Source of the DNA: an uncultured Bacteroidales bacterium | Lineage (GTDB): Bacteria; Bacteroidota; Bacteroidia; Bacteroidales; Bacteroidaceae | Reading direction: 5' to 3' | DNA length: 64,000 nt | NCBI GenBank assembly: GCA_902775375.1 | Contig: CACYLU010000010.1 | Span: 62,001-126,000 of the forward strand | Shown: positions 35,732 to 45,486 of the stretch, piece after piece | How positions within the stretch are numbered: position 1 is the stretch's first letter | How the letters are laid out: every line of letters starts with the position of its first letter | Notes under the pieces: generated by a model | Told to the model about the DNA's origin: nothing | Database searches by the model: none | Seen by the model: the letters and a program-made list of their open reading frames with translations, nothing else | Made by a program: the position numbers and the translations under genes

Positions 35732-38700
35732 TTAAATGAAAGTTTCCGAAATAATGATTTGTGGGTCTGATACCTTTGGTATGGCCTCTTCTTGCTTCTC
35801 CTTACTGATAGTCTGATATTCTTCAACAAGAGCAACGATTTCTCTTTGCAGTTTGTCTTCGTCTTGCTTAATCTGCATCTTGTCTCCTTTGTATGGTTTC
35901 GACAGATCGCGCAAACGACGAGGCAATTGAGTATATACACCATTATAGATATAAGCAGCTAAAATGTCACACTGTGCCTTGATCACATTATCTGTCATCA
36001 CCTGTTTGAGTTTACGTAAAAAATTCAATGCTGTTTTAGAAATGTTATCAAGGTCGGTACGATTGATGGAAGAATCGTCTGCAGCCTCTACATACTCAGC
36101 GGTGTACTTGTTCAGCGCACGGTTAACATGGTCATAATTCCTACTGTCTGGCGATATAGGTAATCCTTTCTCTTCTGGCTTGGCTTTGAGATATTTCACA
36201 GCTTCGAGGAAATCAATAGGCGTAATCGTTTTGTCAGTACCCAAATAGAATTCTGTCTTCACGTCAGAAGAAACAAAAATGACGGTCTTGTCTGAATGCT
36301 TGCCTGTATCACGAGCTACACGGCTCTTCAATGGCAGCTGTTTCACCTTGTCGTATAACTCACGATTATTATTATAAACATCTCGCAACTCACGTATTAG
36401 CGCCAGCTTCTCATCCATCGGATCTTTTACATTACTGTCAAACATCTTGAATTGCTTTACAATTTCTTCTTTTGAATAGATTTGCACATCCTCACCAAAT
36501 GCAGAGTGAAAACCTTGCAACTTGACAAGTGCATTCTCGTAGAGTTTGATTTCTTTATTACCCTGTGGAGAGGGGTAGAACATGTAGTTATAGATGTAGT
36601 CAGCCACAGAGCCGATTCGGTTCACACGACCTATGCGCTGCATCAGGCGAGAAGCATTCCAAGGCGAATCATAGTTGACAATGGTGTGGGAACGATGAAG
36701 ATTGACTCCTTCTGCCAGTACATCTGAGGTAAGGATAATATTGTAACGGTCTTTCTTCACTATACTGTTGGCATCAAAGTTCTCCTGAATATCAGTGGAC
36801 TTTTGGTCACGGTTCTCTGCAGTAATTGTCAAGACATCAGACCTGCCCAACTCACTCTCCAACCTTCCCTTAAGATAATTCAACGTATCAACGCTCTCGG
36901 AGAACACTACCAGTTTGCCTGAAACATTACGGTCATCAAAGAACTCATGCTCCAACTTTTCACGAAAGAGGTCAAATTTCTGATCGTCATGCTCTTTCTT
37001 CCAGTCGGCATTAAGCTCCTCCAAAACTTTCTTATCATGCTCCAGCATCTCTTTAAATTCAGGCTCAAAGTCATCAGACTTGTAAAGGATGTCATCCTTT
37101 GAATATCCTTTGCTCATGGCTTTCTCAATGATTTGGTCAAGTTCAATTCCTTTTGCTTGCAAATCCTTTACATTAAGATCTGGGGCTATGATAACTTTAT
37201 CCTCATCAAACATCTTCAGCATATCATTGGTGATTCGCAACAATGTTGCCAACGACAGCTTAAATGCGTGGAAGCTACTTTCCAGGCGTTTCACCATGTG
37301 AACGCGATAGATACCAGCCAAAGTCTGACCAATATGCACAGCATTACGATACTTGACACGGAGCTCAGGCTTCAAGAACTCAATTGCGCGATAGCGGGCA
37401 TAGTATAGATGAGGATCAAACTTATCATCTGACAAAACATTCAAAGTATAGAAGAAACGAGCACTGGTATCTGTATCCATCTTATATTCCAGCGAAATAG
37501 GAGCTTGTGGTTTAGGAAACTTGATACCTTGTGCTTTCAAGTCTCTCTTATATTCTGGGTCGTTCTCTATATTGCTACGAGTCCTACGAATAGTCACCTT
37601 GTCAATGACACGCTCGCGAATCACTTCATATATTTTATCTACATCAGCCGTCACATCTCGCGTCTCACGCTCTTTCATCAGCAAATTGTAAGCCTTGATA
37701 TGCTCTGCGAAGAACCCCTTAAGATTTGGAATTCCATCAATGGTACAACTCTGGCTATCTTGGAATAAGAGCAGGAGGTTAAGCAAATCATCCGGACGGT
37801 TATTGAGTGGAGTGGCAGAGAGAAGCATGACTTTTTTCTTGTGGCTTTTCAATAAGCCCGAGTTGATACAATCTGCCTTGCATATCTTTTGCAAGTCGTC
37901 ATACTTACCAGAACCACCATTACGAAAGCCATGCGCTTCATCTACGATTACCAAATCAAATTCTTCTTTTGACTTATATCGATCTTTGCCGTCAAGCACC
38001 CTGTCTAAAATGCCGTTAGTAATGAATTGGGCTTTATTATATATGCCGAACAGTTTGAATGTCTTCTCCCAGTTGTCACGAAGGGCTGGAGGAAAAACAA
38101 CGAGAATGTTTGTGTTCCTACCATTAGCTTCAATAAAGCGCTTGGCAATCATGGTGGCAATCATGGTCTTGCCAAGACCCACCACATCAGCGAGGAATAG
38201 TCCATTGTGACGCATTAGCATTTGGAGTCCCTGAATGACTGCATCTGTCTGGTATTTCAATTCCATCACTCCTGAAGGAAGCTGAACAGAGAAGTCATCT
38301 TCTATTTGGTCACCAAATGTATCAATAAGCACCTTCAAATAAATCTCGTATGGAGTAGGCTGATAGCCCAAATATGTCTTTTGTTTGATACCCTCTATAT
38401 CATCAATGGTGAGTGCCACTGCCTCTTCCCATAGTTTCTTAAACTCCGTATGGCAGTAATCTACATCATCAAAATCCTTCATCGCCACATTTAGCTCATA
38501 CCTTGGTGATTGTGTCGTGCCAAGTCCTGAATCTGAAATATTGGATGATCCCATAATAACCCATCCATCTGTATGCTCTGAGTGATTATGAGGCAGACAT
38601 AAATAAAACTTTGCATGAAGATTCTTAGTTGAGTGTATCTTCATTTGGAGTCTGCCATCCACTAAATCTTGACACATCTGTAGGATGCCTTCCTCTACCT

Positions 38701-39010
38701 CTGGTGCATATCGCGCATTGATAATGTCTTGACGAAATTCTTCATCATAGATTATCTTGGCTTTCTCTGCACTCTCCAACATTAACATCGTTTTATTATG
38801 CCTACGAAAAATATCATCAATATTAATGCCTACAAGTATCTTGATTTCCGCAACATCTTTCAACTCTTTACGGAGTTTGAAATATCCAGAAGAACGGAAA
38901 AAGCCTACAACTGCCAAGAATCGGTCGAAATTAGCCATTCCAGAAGCGATGCCCTTCAATTTATCAAAAAGGGTATTGCCTGTATCGTTATTAAAAAATT
39001 TGCTACTCAT
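35732..39010 (-). CDS. PLD-nuclease/SNF2-type helicase fusion
   Basis: 1092 aa. The N-terminal ~190 residues are a phospholipase D-like domain: HAKFYL (HxK of the HKD motif, DNA 38599-38616) followed by WVIMGSSNISDSGL. The rest is an SF2/SNF2 helicase: Walker A GLGKT (residues 278-282), DEAH (357-360), LLSATPLNNRPDDLL, and the C-terminal motif AEGVNLHRSHTIVNYDSPWNPSR-like stretch with QRIGRVNRIG. Such fusions couple ATP-driven translocation to a PLD-type nuclease and occur beside methylases in DNA-modification-based defence. First gene of the nine-gene minus-strand run. I see no strong promoter in the 233 bp before it. Confidence 0.85.
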   Translation of the reverse strand: MSSKFFNNDTGNTLFDKLKGIASGMANFDRFLAVVGFFRSSGYFKLRKELKDVAEIKILVGINIDDIFRRHNKTMLMLESAEKAKIIYDEEFRQDIINARYAPEVEEGILQMCQDLVDGRLQMKIHSTKNLHAKFYLCLPHNHSEHTDGWVIMGSSNISDSGLGTTQSPRYELNVAMKDFDDVDYCHTEFKKLWEEAVALTIDDIEGIKQKTYLGYQPTPYEIYLKVLIDTFGDQIEDDFSVQLPSGVMELKYQTDAVIQGLQMLMRHNGLFLADVVGLGKTMIATMIAKRFIEANGRNTNILVVFPPALRDNWEKTFKLFGIYNKAQFITNGILDRVLDGKDRYKSKEEFDLVIVDEAHGFRNGGSGKYDDLQKICKADCINSGLLKSHKKKVMLLSATPLNNRPDDLLNLLLLFQDSQSCTIDGIPNLKGFFAEHIKAYNLLMKERETRDVTADVDKIYEVIRERVIDKVTIRRTRSNIENDPEYKRDLKAQGIKFPKPQAPISLEYKMDTDTSARFFYTLNVLSDDKFDPHLYYARYRAIEFLKPELRVKYRNAVHIGQTLAGIYRVHMVKRLESSFHAFKLSLATLLRITNDMLKMFDEDKVIIAPDLNVKDLQAKGIELDQIIEKAMSKGYSKDDILYKSDDFEPEFKEMLEHDKKVLEELNADWKKEHDDQKFDLFREKLEHEFFDDRNVSGKLVVFSESVDTLNYLKGRLESELGRSDVLTITAENRDQKSTDIQENFDANSIVKKDRYNIILTSDVLAEGVNLHRSHTIVNYDSPWNASRLMQRIGRVNRIGSVADYIYNYMFYPSPQGNKEIKLYENALVKLQGFHSAFGEDVQIYSKEEIVKQFKMFDSNVKDPMDEKLALIRELRDVYNNNRELYDKVKQLPLKSRVARDTGKHSDKTVIFVSSDVKTEFYLGTDKTITPIDFLEAVKYLKAKPEEKGLPISPDSRNYDHVNRALNKYTAEYVEAADDSSINRTDLDNISKTALNFLRKLKQVMTDNVIKAQCDILAAYIYNGVYTQLPRRLRDLSKPYKGDKMQIKQDEDKLQREIVALVEEYQTISKEKQEEAIPKVSDPQIIISETFI

Positions 39011-39191
39011 AAAATATTTAAACCATTAATCCATAATTATATTAACGAATCAATGAACATAGTTATAAAAATAGTGCGTAAATGTACTAAAAAGAAATGA
39101 AAATGAAGTAATGGACAAGATTATTTTCAGTAAAGTAAATCAGATACACAAAAAAAGTTGTTCGTAGAATGGCATTTCGCTCAATTATTTG
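39011..39191. other. Divergent intergenic region between the helicase gene and pgk
   Basis: Strongly A+T-rich, no gene. It must hold the promoter of the defence run (minus strand), but only partial matches to TAnnTTTG were seen, such as TATTTTTA near 39070. Confidence 0.4.
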
Positions 39192-39199
39192 TATCTTTG
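39192..39199 (+). promoter_or_regulatory. -7 element of pgk
   Basis: TATCTTTG, exact TAnnTTTG, 44 bp before the pgk start codon. It lies inside a longer open frame, supporting the start at 39244. Confidence 0.65.
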
Positions 39200-39243
39200 C
39201 CATTCAAACAAGGAAATTTCAAACTTTTTATATAAAAAGAACT

Positions 39244-40515
39244 ATGACAATTGATCAATTTAATTTTGCCGGTAAGAAGGCAATCGTTCGCGTGGACTTC
39301 AATGTGCCACTCGATGAAAATGGTAATGTAACTGACAAGACCCGTATCATGGGTGCGCTGCCAACTCTGAAGAAAATTTTGGCAGATGGTGGTGCTGTCA
39401 TCATGATGAGCCACATGGGCAAGCCAAAAGGCAAGGTGAACCCAAAGATGTCTCTGAGCCAGATTGTAAAGCCTGTATCTGAAGCTTTGGGCGTGGCTGT
39501 AAAGTTTGCTCCTGACTGTGCTAATGCTACTGCTGAGGCAGAGGCTCTGAAGCCAGGTGAGGCTCTGTTGCTGGAGAACCTGCGTTTCTATCCTGAAGAG
39601 GAAGGCAAACCAGTAGGCGTTGAGAAAGGCACTCCTGAGTATGACGAGGCTAAGAAGGCCATGAAGAAGAGCCAGAAGGAGTTTGCTAAGAAGTTGGCAT
39701 CTTATGCTGATGCATACGTTATGGATGCATTTGGTACTGCTCACCGTAAGCATGCTTCTACTGCTGTCATCGATGAGTTCTTTGATGCAGATCACCGTAT
39801 GCTGGGCTACCTGATGGAGAAGGAAGTACAAGCTGTTGACAACGTACTGTCTAACATCAAGCGTCCGTTCGTTGCTATCATGGGTGGTTCAAAGGTATCT
39901 TCTAAGATCGGTATCATCGAGAACCTGCTCGGTAAAGTTGACAAGCTCATCCTTTGCGGTGGTATGACTTACACATTTGCTAAGGCTCATGACGGTGAGA
40001 TTGGCAACTCTATCGTTGAACTCGACAAGCTGGATGTAGCTTTGGGCGTAGAGGAACTGGCAAAGAAGAATGGTGTTGAGTTAGTACTTGGTTCTGACTG
40101 TAATGCTACTGATGGTCTTGACTTCGGTACAATGACTTTAAAGCCAGGTGCAAAGATTATTACCTGCCCTGCTAACAAGGTGCCTGCAGGCTTTGAAGGT
40201 GTTGATGCTGGTCCTGACAGCCAGGAAGATTTCCGCAAAGCTATCAAGGGTGCAAAGACCATCCTGTGGAACGGTCCTGCTGGTGTATTCGAATGCGATG
40301 CTTTCACTGCAGGTAGCCGTGCTATTGGTGAGGCTATTGCTGAGGCAACCGCTGAAGGTGCATTCTCACTGATTGGTGGTGGCGACTCTGTAGCTTGTGT
40401 CAACAAGTTCGGTCTGGCAGACAAGGTGAGCTACATCTCAACAGGTGGTGGCGCACTGCTGGAAGCTATCGAAGGCAAAGTTCTGCCAGGTGTAGCTGCT
40501 ATCAAGGGTGAGTAA
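39244..40515 (+). CDS. pgk: Phosphoglycerate kinase
   Basis: 423 aa from the ATG at 39244 ([22 protein letters not shown]), chosen because the promoter lies between it and the far 5' end of the frame. Glycolytic ATP-forming transfer from 1,3-bisphosphoglycerate. Motifs: RVDFNVP substrate loop, [18 protein letters not shown] and the nucleotide loop [13 protein letters not shown]. Strong, uniform codon choice consistent with high expression. Right border of the defence island. Confidence 0.97.
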   Translation: MTIDQFNFAGKKAIVRVDFNVPLDENGNVTDKTRIMGALPTLKKILADGGAVIMMSHMGKPKGKVNPKMSLSQIVKPVSEALGVAVKFAPDCANATAEAEALKPGEALLLENLRFYPEEEGKPVGVEKGTPEYDEAKKAMKKSQKEFAKKLASYADAYVMDAFGTAHRKHASTAVIDEFFDADHRMLGYLMEKEVQAVDNVLSNIKRPFVAIMGGSKVSSKIGIIENLLGKVDKLILCGGMTYTFAKAHDGEIGNSIVELDKLDVALGVEELAKKNGVELVLGSDCNATDGLDFGTMTLKPGAKIITCPANKVPAGFEGVDAGPDSQEDFRKAIKGAKTILWNGPAGVFECDAFTAGSRAIGEAIAEATAEGAFSLIGGGDSVACVNKFGLADKVSYISTGGGALLEAIEGKVLPGVAAIKGE

Positions 40516-40539
40516 TCCTTTTCCAGCCTAAAGTAATAT

Positions 40540-40580
40540 GGGCAGCTCTCGTTATTTCACAACACTTGAGCTGCCCTTTA
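40540..40580 (+). terminator. Intrinsic terminator after pgk
   Basis: GGGCAGCTC (40540-40548) pairs with GAGCTGCCC (40568-40576), followed by TTTAT. The loop is 19 nt. Confidence 0.75.
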
Positions 40581-40608
40581 TCATTCCTCCACAGATTCAC
40601 TGACTAAT

Positions 40609-41640
40609 ATGAAAAAAACGTTTACCATCATACTGTTGGCACTTTGTTCTATTGGAAGTTTTGCTCAAGAGAATAAAGACATCCATGCAAAAGATATCAT
40701 CAATACAGTAAAAGAGCGTCTCACCGTTACCGGATTCCTGCAAGCGGGATACGACTACGAGGATGGGGCGAACGCCCAAAACTCCTTTAATTTGAAAAGA
40801 GCTGACTTGGCGGTAACAGCTAAGATTACCGAACATTGGAAAGCCATGTTTGCCTATGCCTTTGCTAATGGTTCAGTACAAGAACTGTGGACGGAATATG
40901 AGTTTATACCCCAAATAAGAATCAAGGCTGGGCAGTTTAAAACCACATTCGGTTTGGAAAACGGCATTGCCCCAACGAAAGCCGAACTGATTGACGACTA
41001 CTCACAAGTGACATGTTATATGCTGGGCGTCAGGGGCAATCCTTTACAAGGCAACCATGCAGGACGTGATATAGGTATTGTCCTGAACGGTGACTTGTTT
41101 GACAACCTGCTACATTATGACCTGGCAATGATGAATGGACAGGGTATCAACCGAAAAGACGGAAACAAGCACAAGGACTTTGTGGCTCGTTTGAACGTTA
41201 ACGCCACTGATTGGCTAACGTTGAGCGGATCATTATACGCAGGTAAAAACAGAGCCGTAGGCTCATCAATTTGCGTACCTTCAATACAAGCAGGTGAGGA
41301 CTATACCAACAACCGCTGGAGCGTAGGAACCAACATCTCCATCAAGGAGCTGAACCTACGTGCAGAATATATACAAGGCAAGGAAGGCGTGGCTAAAAGC
41401 GAAGGGTACTATGCGTTGGTCTATGTGCATGTGCATCCAAAGGTGGATCTGATACTCTCGTATGACTACTTAAGCCGTAACAAGGACTTGAAAATGAAGC
41501 AGACCAACTATATTGCAGGAGCCGACTGGTGGTTTTACCCAGGTTGCCGTCTGCGCCTGAACTATACCCGCCAAGTGAAAAGCGAGGCGATGGGCAAAGA
41601 CTGCAATTACCTGCAAGCACAGATACAAGTAGGTTTTTGA
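40609..41640 (+). CDS. OprO/OprP-like outer-membrane porin
   Basis: 343 aa. Signal peptide ending SIGSFAQ, then a barrel of the phosphate-selective porin O/P family (PF07396): LTVTGFLQAGYDY, FNLKRADLAVTAKIT, IRIKAGQFKTTFGLEN and a closing strand YLQAQIQVGF. Shorter than the Pseudomonas proteins. Probably anion or general solute uptake; the specific solute is not evident. Confidence 0.8.
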   Translation: MKKTFTIILLALCSIGSFAQENKDIHAKDIINTVKERLTVTGFLQAGYDYEDGANAQNSFNLKRADLAVTAKITEHWKAMFAYAFANGSVQELWTEYEFIPQIRIKAGQFKTTFGLENGIAPTKAELIDDYSQVTCYMLGVRGNPLQGNHAGRDIGIVLNGDLFDNLLHYDLAMMNGQGINRKDGNKHKDFVARLNVNATDWLTLSGSLYAGKNRAVGSSICVPSIQAGEDYTNNRWSVGTNISIKELNLRAEYIQGKEGVAKSEGYYALVYVHVHPKVDLILSYDYLSRNKDLKMKQTNYIAGADWWFYPGCRLRLNYTRQVKSEAMGKDCNYLQAQIQVGF

Positions 41641-41664
41641 TTATTGATTGTTATTCGTGATAGG

Positions 41665-43866
41665 ATGGAAAACAAAGGTAGTATTAGGGAAAGGTGTCTA
41701 CAGGCAGTGAACCTGCTGTTTGACGGGCGAATGAGGGATGCATTGGAGCTACTGGCCTCTATGATTGAGACTGGTAGTGACTACCAGTTGTTGGATGAAA
41801 TACACGACTTGCAGACCTCGTATAATTATATGCTACAATACATGAAACAGGGTATTGACGACCCTGAACGTGACCAACTGTTCAAAAACTTGCGAGTAAA
41901 AGCTTTAAACCTTGCCAACCTGATTGAGCTCAGTCTGCTCGACGAGGTGGAAAACACGGAATACCACCGCTTGCGAAAAAGGTTGAGACAACACCCTCTG
42001 CCTCAAGACATGTCATCACTTCTCAGCATTTTGGAGGCTTACAACGACAGTATCAGTCTGTACGAGCAGACTAAGGATGAGCAGAAACTCATTGACGACA
42101 TGCTGACTCATGAGGCTGCCATCAGGGATATGTTCAAACAAACGTGGGTCAACAGCCACTGGACTACGGCTGACAAGAACATCGCTTATAAGTACCTCTC
42201 ATCAGAGTTGTTGCCTTCCAATGACCTCTGCATGCTGGTAAGCGCTGTCACCCTTAGTCTTTTCCTTTGCTTCGACATCGAGAAAGTACTATGGCTGATG
42301 GAAGCATTCTATCATAAAGACACACAGGTGAGAGTACGTGCCCAAGTAGGTTTCCTTTGTGTCATAATCTTGAACAGTCAATACACAAGTTTCTATCCTT
42401 GCATACAGACACGACTCAGTATGATGCAGGAGGAGATTCCTCACTTTGCCAGTGAGATGAATGCAACGCTGATGCAACTGATTTGGAGTCAGGCAACAGA
42501 GCGCATCAACAAAACTATGCAAGAGGAGATTGTGCCAGAAGTAATGAAGAACATTCAGAAAAGAGCGCAACATCCAACAGAAGAGAATGAAGAGATGGAG
42601 ATGAACCCAGACTGGTTGTTTGACCAAGACCCGAAGCTACATAATAAGATGAGCAAGATTGCAGAGTTGCAAAACGAGGGTGGCGACATTAACATGGTGT
42701 CATTCTCACGACTCAAGAGTTTTACATTTTTCAATGAATTGCAAAACTGGTTTTATCCTTTCTACACAATGCATTCCGATGTCATCAAGGCACTGGGCGT
42801 ACATCCGGAGGGGAAACATAAAATGGAGATGAATTTCCTGAAAATGGGTATGTTTTGTGACAGCGACTGCTACTCTATGATAATGATAATGCAACAATTG
42901 CCCCCAGGAAGCAGTAATGCAGCATTCAGCGGCTTGTCAAAAGAACACATGGAGGAGATAATGAACAATGGCGACATAGAAGAATACACCATGCGCTCCC
43001 ATTCTGCCACCAGCATCCGCAGGTCATACATACAGGATCTCTACCGCTTTTTCAAGCTCAGCCCGTTCAGGGCAGAATTCACCAATATATTTGAGAAGAA
43101 TCTCAACCTGAATGAAGATGAGTTATTCAAGCCCATTCTCTACCGTCCTGACTTCATGCGTAGCATTGCTGACCTTCTTTTTAAGCTCGAGGATTATGAA
43201 AAAGCAGCTTACGAATATCAGCAGTTAGTACTGTTACAGGAAGACGGTGACGACATCTACCAGAAATTAGGCTATTGCCATGCCTTCCTGCATAATTACC
43301 AAGAGGCTATCATTTGCTACCAGAGAGCCTTGCTCATCAGTCCTGCCAACAAATGGACACTCAGGCATCTCGCCATGTGCTACCGTCATATAGAAGATGC
43401 TCCCCATGAGGCGGATTGCTATAAAGAACTGGTAGAAATGGCTCCCGACAACCTGTCATATACCTATGGCTTAGGGCGTAGCCTGATGGAGCAGGGGAAA
43501 TTTGAGGAAGCCCTCCCCTATTTCTACAAAATTGATGTAATGGATGAAAACAATATAAAAGCATGGCGTGGCATTGGGTGGTGCTGTTTTATCTTAGACA
43601 AATTGGAGCAAGCGCAAAAATACTACGACAAGCTAACAGCCTCTTCAAAACCAGACATCAACGATTGGCTGAATGCCGGACACGTGGCATGGTGCCAAGG
43701 ACACATTCAACAAGCCTTGCAATATTACAAGAAAGGAGTTGAGACAGGTGCTATGGAAAAGACCATCCCCAATCCTTTCTATGATATGTTCAAGAATGAT
43801 TTCGGAATTATGCAAAAGAAAGGTTTCAGCGAAACCGACTTACTACTCATGCGTGAATTGGTGTAA
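41665..43866 (+). CDS. Large tetratricopeptide-repeat protein
   Basis: 733 aa from the ATG at 41665 (MENKGSIRERCLQAV); a TTG 21 bp earlier is less likely. The N-terminal 480 residues are helical without known motif. TPR units occupy about residues 500-690 (FKLEDYEKAAYEYQQLV, HNYQEAIICYQRALLISP, GKFEEALPYFYKID and others). No signal peptide or membrane segment, so cytoplasmic. Typical conserved Bacteroidota protein of unknown function, perhaps an assembly scaffold. Its last 24 bp overlap the 3' end of the convergent maf gene. Confidence 0.75.
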   Translation: MENKGSIRERCLQAVNLLFDGRMRDALELLASMIETGSDYQLLDEIHDLQTSYNYMLQYMKQGIDDPERDQLFKNLRVKALNLANLIELSLLDEVENTEYHRLRKRLRQHPLPQDMSSLLSILEAYNDSISLYEQTKDEQKLIDDMLTHEAAIRDMFKQTWVNSHWTTADKNIAYKYLSSELLPSNDLCMLVSAVTLSLFLCFDIEKVLWLMEAFYHKDTQVRVRAQVGFLCVIILNSQYTSFYPCIQTRLSMMQEEIPHFASEMNATLMQLIWSQATERINKTMQEEIVPEVMKNIQKRAQHPTEENEEMEMNPDWLFDQDPKLHNKMSKIAELQNEGGDINMVSFSRLKSFTFFNELQNWFYPFYTMHSDVIKALGVHPEGKHKMEMNFLKMGMFCDSDCYSMIMIMQQLPPGSSNAAFSGLSKEHMEEIMNNGDIEEYTMRSHSATSIRRSYIQDLYRFFKLSPFRAEFTNIFEKNLNLNEDELFKPILYRPDFMRSIADLLFKLEDYEKAAYEYQQLVLLQEDGDDIYQKLGYCHAFLHNYQEAIICYQRALLISPANKWTLRHLAMCYRHIEDAPHEADCYKELVEMAPDNLSYTYGLGRSLMEQGKFEEALPYFYKIDVMDENNIKAWRGIGWCCFILDKLEQAQKYYDKLTASSKPDINDWLNAGHVAWCQGHIQQALQYYKKGVETGAMEKTIPNPFYDMFKNDFGIMQKKGFSETDLLLMRELV

Positions 43867-44427
43867 TTCCCTGTAGAGTCGTTGCACCGGCAGGCCCATT
43901 ACATTAAAATAGCTGCCTTCTATACGCTCTACACCGATATAGCCAATCCATTCCTGTACGCCATATGAGCCTGCTTTGTCAAAAGGCTTAAAATGGTCAA
44001 CATAATAAGTAATTTCCTCATCTGACAATTGGCAGAACGTCACTTTTGTCTCTGCAAAGAAACTACGCTGTTTCTCAGAGGTGGTGAGCGTCACTCCCGT
44101 AAACACCTCATGTGTTTGCCCTGAGAGTTGATGCAGCATGCTGATAGAATCTTCACGACCTTGAGGTTTGCCCAGTACCTTTCCTTTGAGCCATACGATG
44201 GTATCAGCAGTGATAATCAGTTCGTCAGGCCTCAGCATTGGTTTATAAGCATCAGCTTTTTCTTTTGATATATAAAGAGGAATATCACCACCTTCAAGAT
44301 CATCCGGATAAGACTCATCTATATCAGGCAATGTACGCACCTCATAATCTATACCTAATCCCGTAAGCAGCTCTTTTCTTCGAGGAGAGTTGCTCGCTAA
44401 CACTATTTTATATTGAATATGGTTCAT
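43843..44427 (-). CDS. maf: Maf-like nucleoside-triphosphate pyrophosphatase
   Basis: 194 aa from the ATG at 44427 (MNHIQYKIVLASNSPRRKELL); the signature SNSPRRKELL sits at the N terminus. Maf proteins hydrolyse non-canonical or modified nucleotides (dTTP/UTP-type subfamily). Contains the expected ADTIVWLKGKVLGKP motif. Divergent from the FemAB-like gene, with overlapping promoters. Confidence 0.93.
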   Translation of the reverse strand: MNHIQYKIVLASNSPRRKELLTGLGIDYEVRTLPDIDESYPDDLEGGDIPLYISKEKADAYKPMLRPDELIITADTIVWLKGKVLGKPQGREDSISMLHQLSGQTHEVFTGVTLTTSEKQRSFFAETKVTFCQLSDEEITYYVDHFKPFDKAGSYGVQEWIGYIGVERIEGSYFNVMGLPVQRLYRELHQFTHE

Positions 44428-44443
44428 TATCAATATTTTTATG

Positions 44444-44472
44444 CAAAAGTACAATTATTTTTCTTATTTTTG
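44444..44472. promoter_or_regulatory. Divergent -7 elements for maf and the FemAB-like gene
   Basis: Minus strand TACTTTTG (44444-44451) is 17 bp before maf; plus strand TATTTTTG (44465-44472) is 7 bp before the FemAB-like ATG. Both match TAnnTTTG exactly. The second leaves almost no 5' leader. Confidence 0.6.
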
Positions 44473-44478
44473 CCCCAT

Positions 44479-45486
44479 ATGGCAATAAAACTGACATCAT
44501 ATTATCGTGGGAGCCATGTGCCCGAACTGCCTGGTGTGGACACTTTCCACTCCACTGCCCTGTTCCATATTTTTGAGGGGACACCAGGGTGCAACCCTCT
44601 TTTGTTGACCATTAGTGAAAATGGGAATGTATTGGCCAAGATTTTGGTAGTAGTGCAACGCATTGCTCGTTTCATTCCTTTTTATAATATACGCCGATGT
44701 GTTTCATATGGCACAGGTGAATATTTCTGCCCAGATGACCAGCGCGAGCCTTTATTCAATGAGATGTTGAAAGAGATAACCAACTATGCAAGACGCTTGA
44801 ATTGTTTCGTTATTGAAGTGAGAAACTTGCCGAGCCCACTCAGCGGTTTTGCTTCTTTTCGTCGTAACAGTTACTTCCCTGTCAATTGGCTCAGGGTGCG
44901 AAATACATTTACAGGTGATGAGAAGGGAATAGAGCAATCTCTTAGTCAGTCGCGCAAGAGACAAATAAAGAATGCTATCAAGAACGGAGCCGAAATTGGA
45001 ACTGCACAAACTGAGGCTGAAATCAAAGCTTTTTCCTTGATGCTTAAACGCAACTACCTCTCCAAGATAAGGAAACATTTCCCCGCCATCGAGTTTTTCG
45101 AACAAATTCAGAAAGGGATCAAGGATGTACATATCGGCGATTCGTGGCAACGCTTCAAGATATTTATCGTAAAATATCAAGAAAGAATCATAGGAGGTAG
45201 CGTATGCATCTACTCTGGCGACACAGCCTATCTATGGTTCTCTGGAGGCATGAACAAGACGCATCTGCGTCAATATCCTAGTGTTATGGCAGTTTGGCAA
45301 GCTTTGACCGATGCCAATAACAGGGGCTGTAAGTACTTAGAGTTTATGGATGTAGGCACACCATTCCGCAAACATGGCTACCGTGATTTCGTGCTTCGCT
45401 TTGGCGGTGAGCAAATCAGTACGCGCCGCTGGTTCAAATTCAAATGGAAATGGTTGAACAGACTATGCCTCTTACTATATTCTTAA
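44479..45486 (+). CDS. FemAB/GNAT-type acyltransferase
   Basis: 335 aa from the ATG at 44479 ([19 protein letters not shown]); a longer frame reads through the promoter. The C-terminal half has the Acetyltransf_6/FemAB pattern: [34 protein letters not shown] and a [18 protein letters not shown] segment. Relatives transfer amino-acyl or acyl groups to peptidoglycan precursors or polysaccharides. Substrate unknown. The stop codon overlaps that of prfC by 4 bp. Confidence 0.75.
   Translation: MAIKLTSYYRGSHVPELPGVDTFHSTALFHIFEGTPGCNPLLLTISENGNVLAKILVVVQRIARFIPFYNIRRCVSYGTGEYFCPDDQREPLFNEMLKEITNYARRLNCFVIEVRNLPSPLSGFASFRRNSYFPVNWLRVRNTFTGDEKGIEQSLSQSRKRQIKNAIKNGAEIGTAQTEAEIKAFSLMLKRNYLSKIRKHFPAIEFFEQIQKGIKDVHIGDSWQRFKIFIVKYQERIIGGSVCIYSGDTAYLWFSGGMNKTHLRQYPSVMAVWQALTDANNRGCKYLEFMDVGTPFRKHGYRDFVLRFGGEQISTRRWFKFKWKWLNRLCLLLYS

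Noticed and set aside
27133-39010. DISARM, BREX or type I restriction assignment for the island
   Set aside because: No DUF1998, PglZ, BrxC-like or HsdS-like gene is present; only a helicase, a nuclease and a methylase are shared in general kind.
39169-39243. Longer N terminus for phosphoglycerate kinase
   Set aside because: It spans the pgk -7 element, and known family N termini match the start at 39244.
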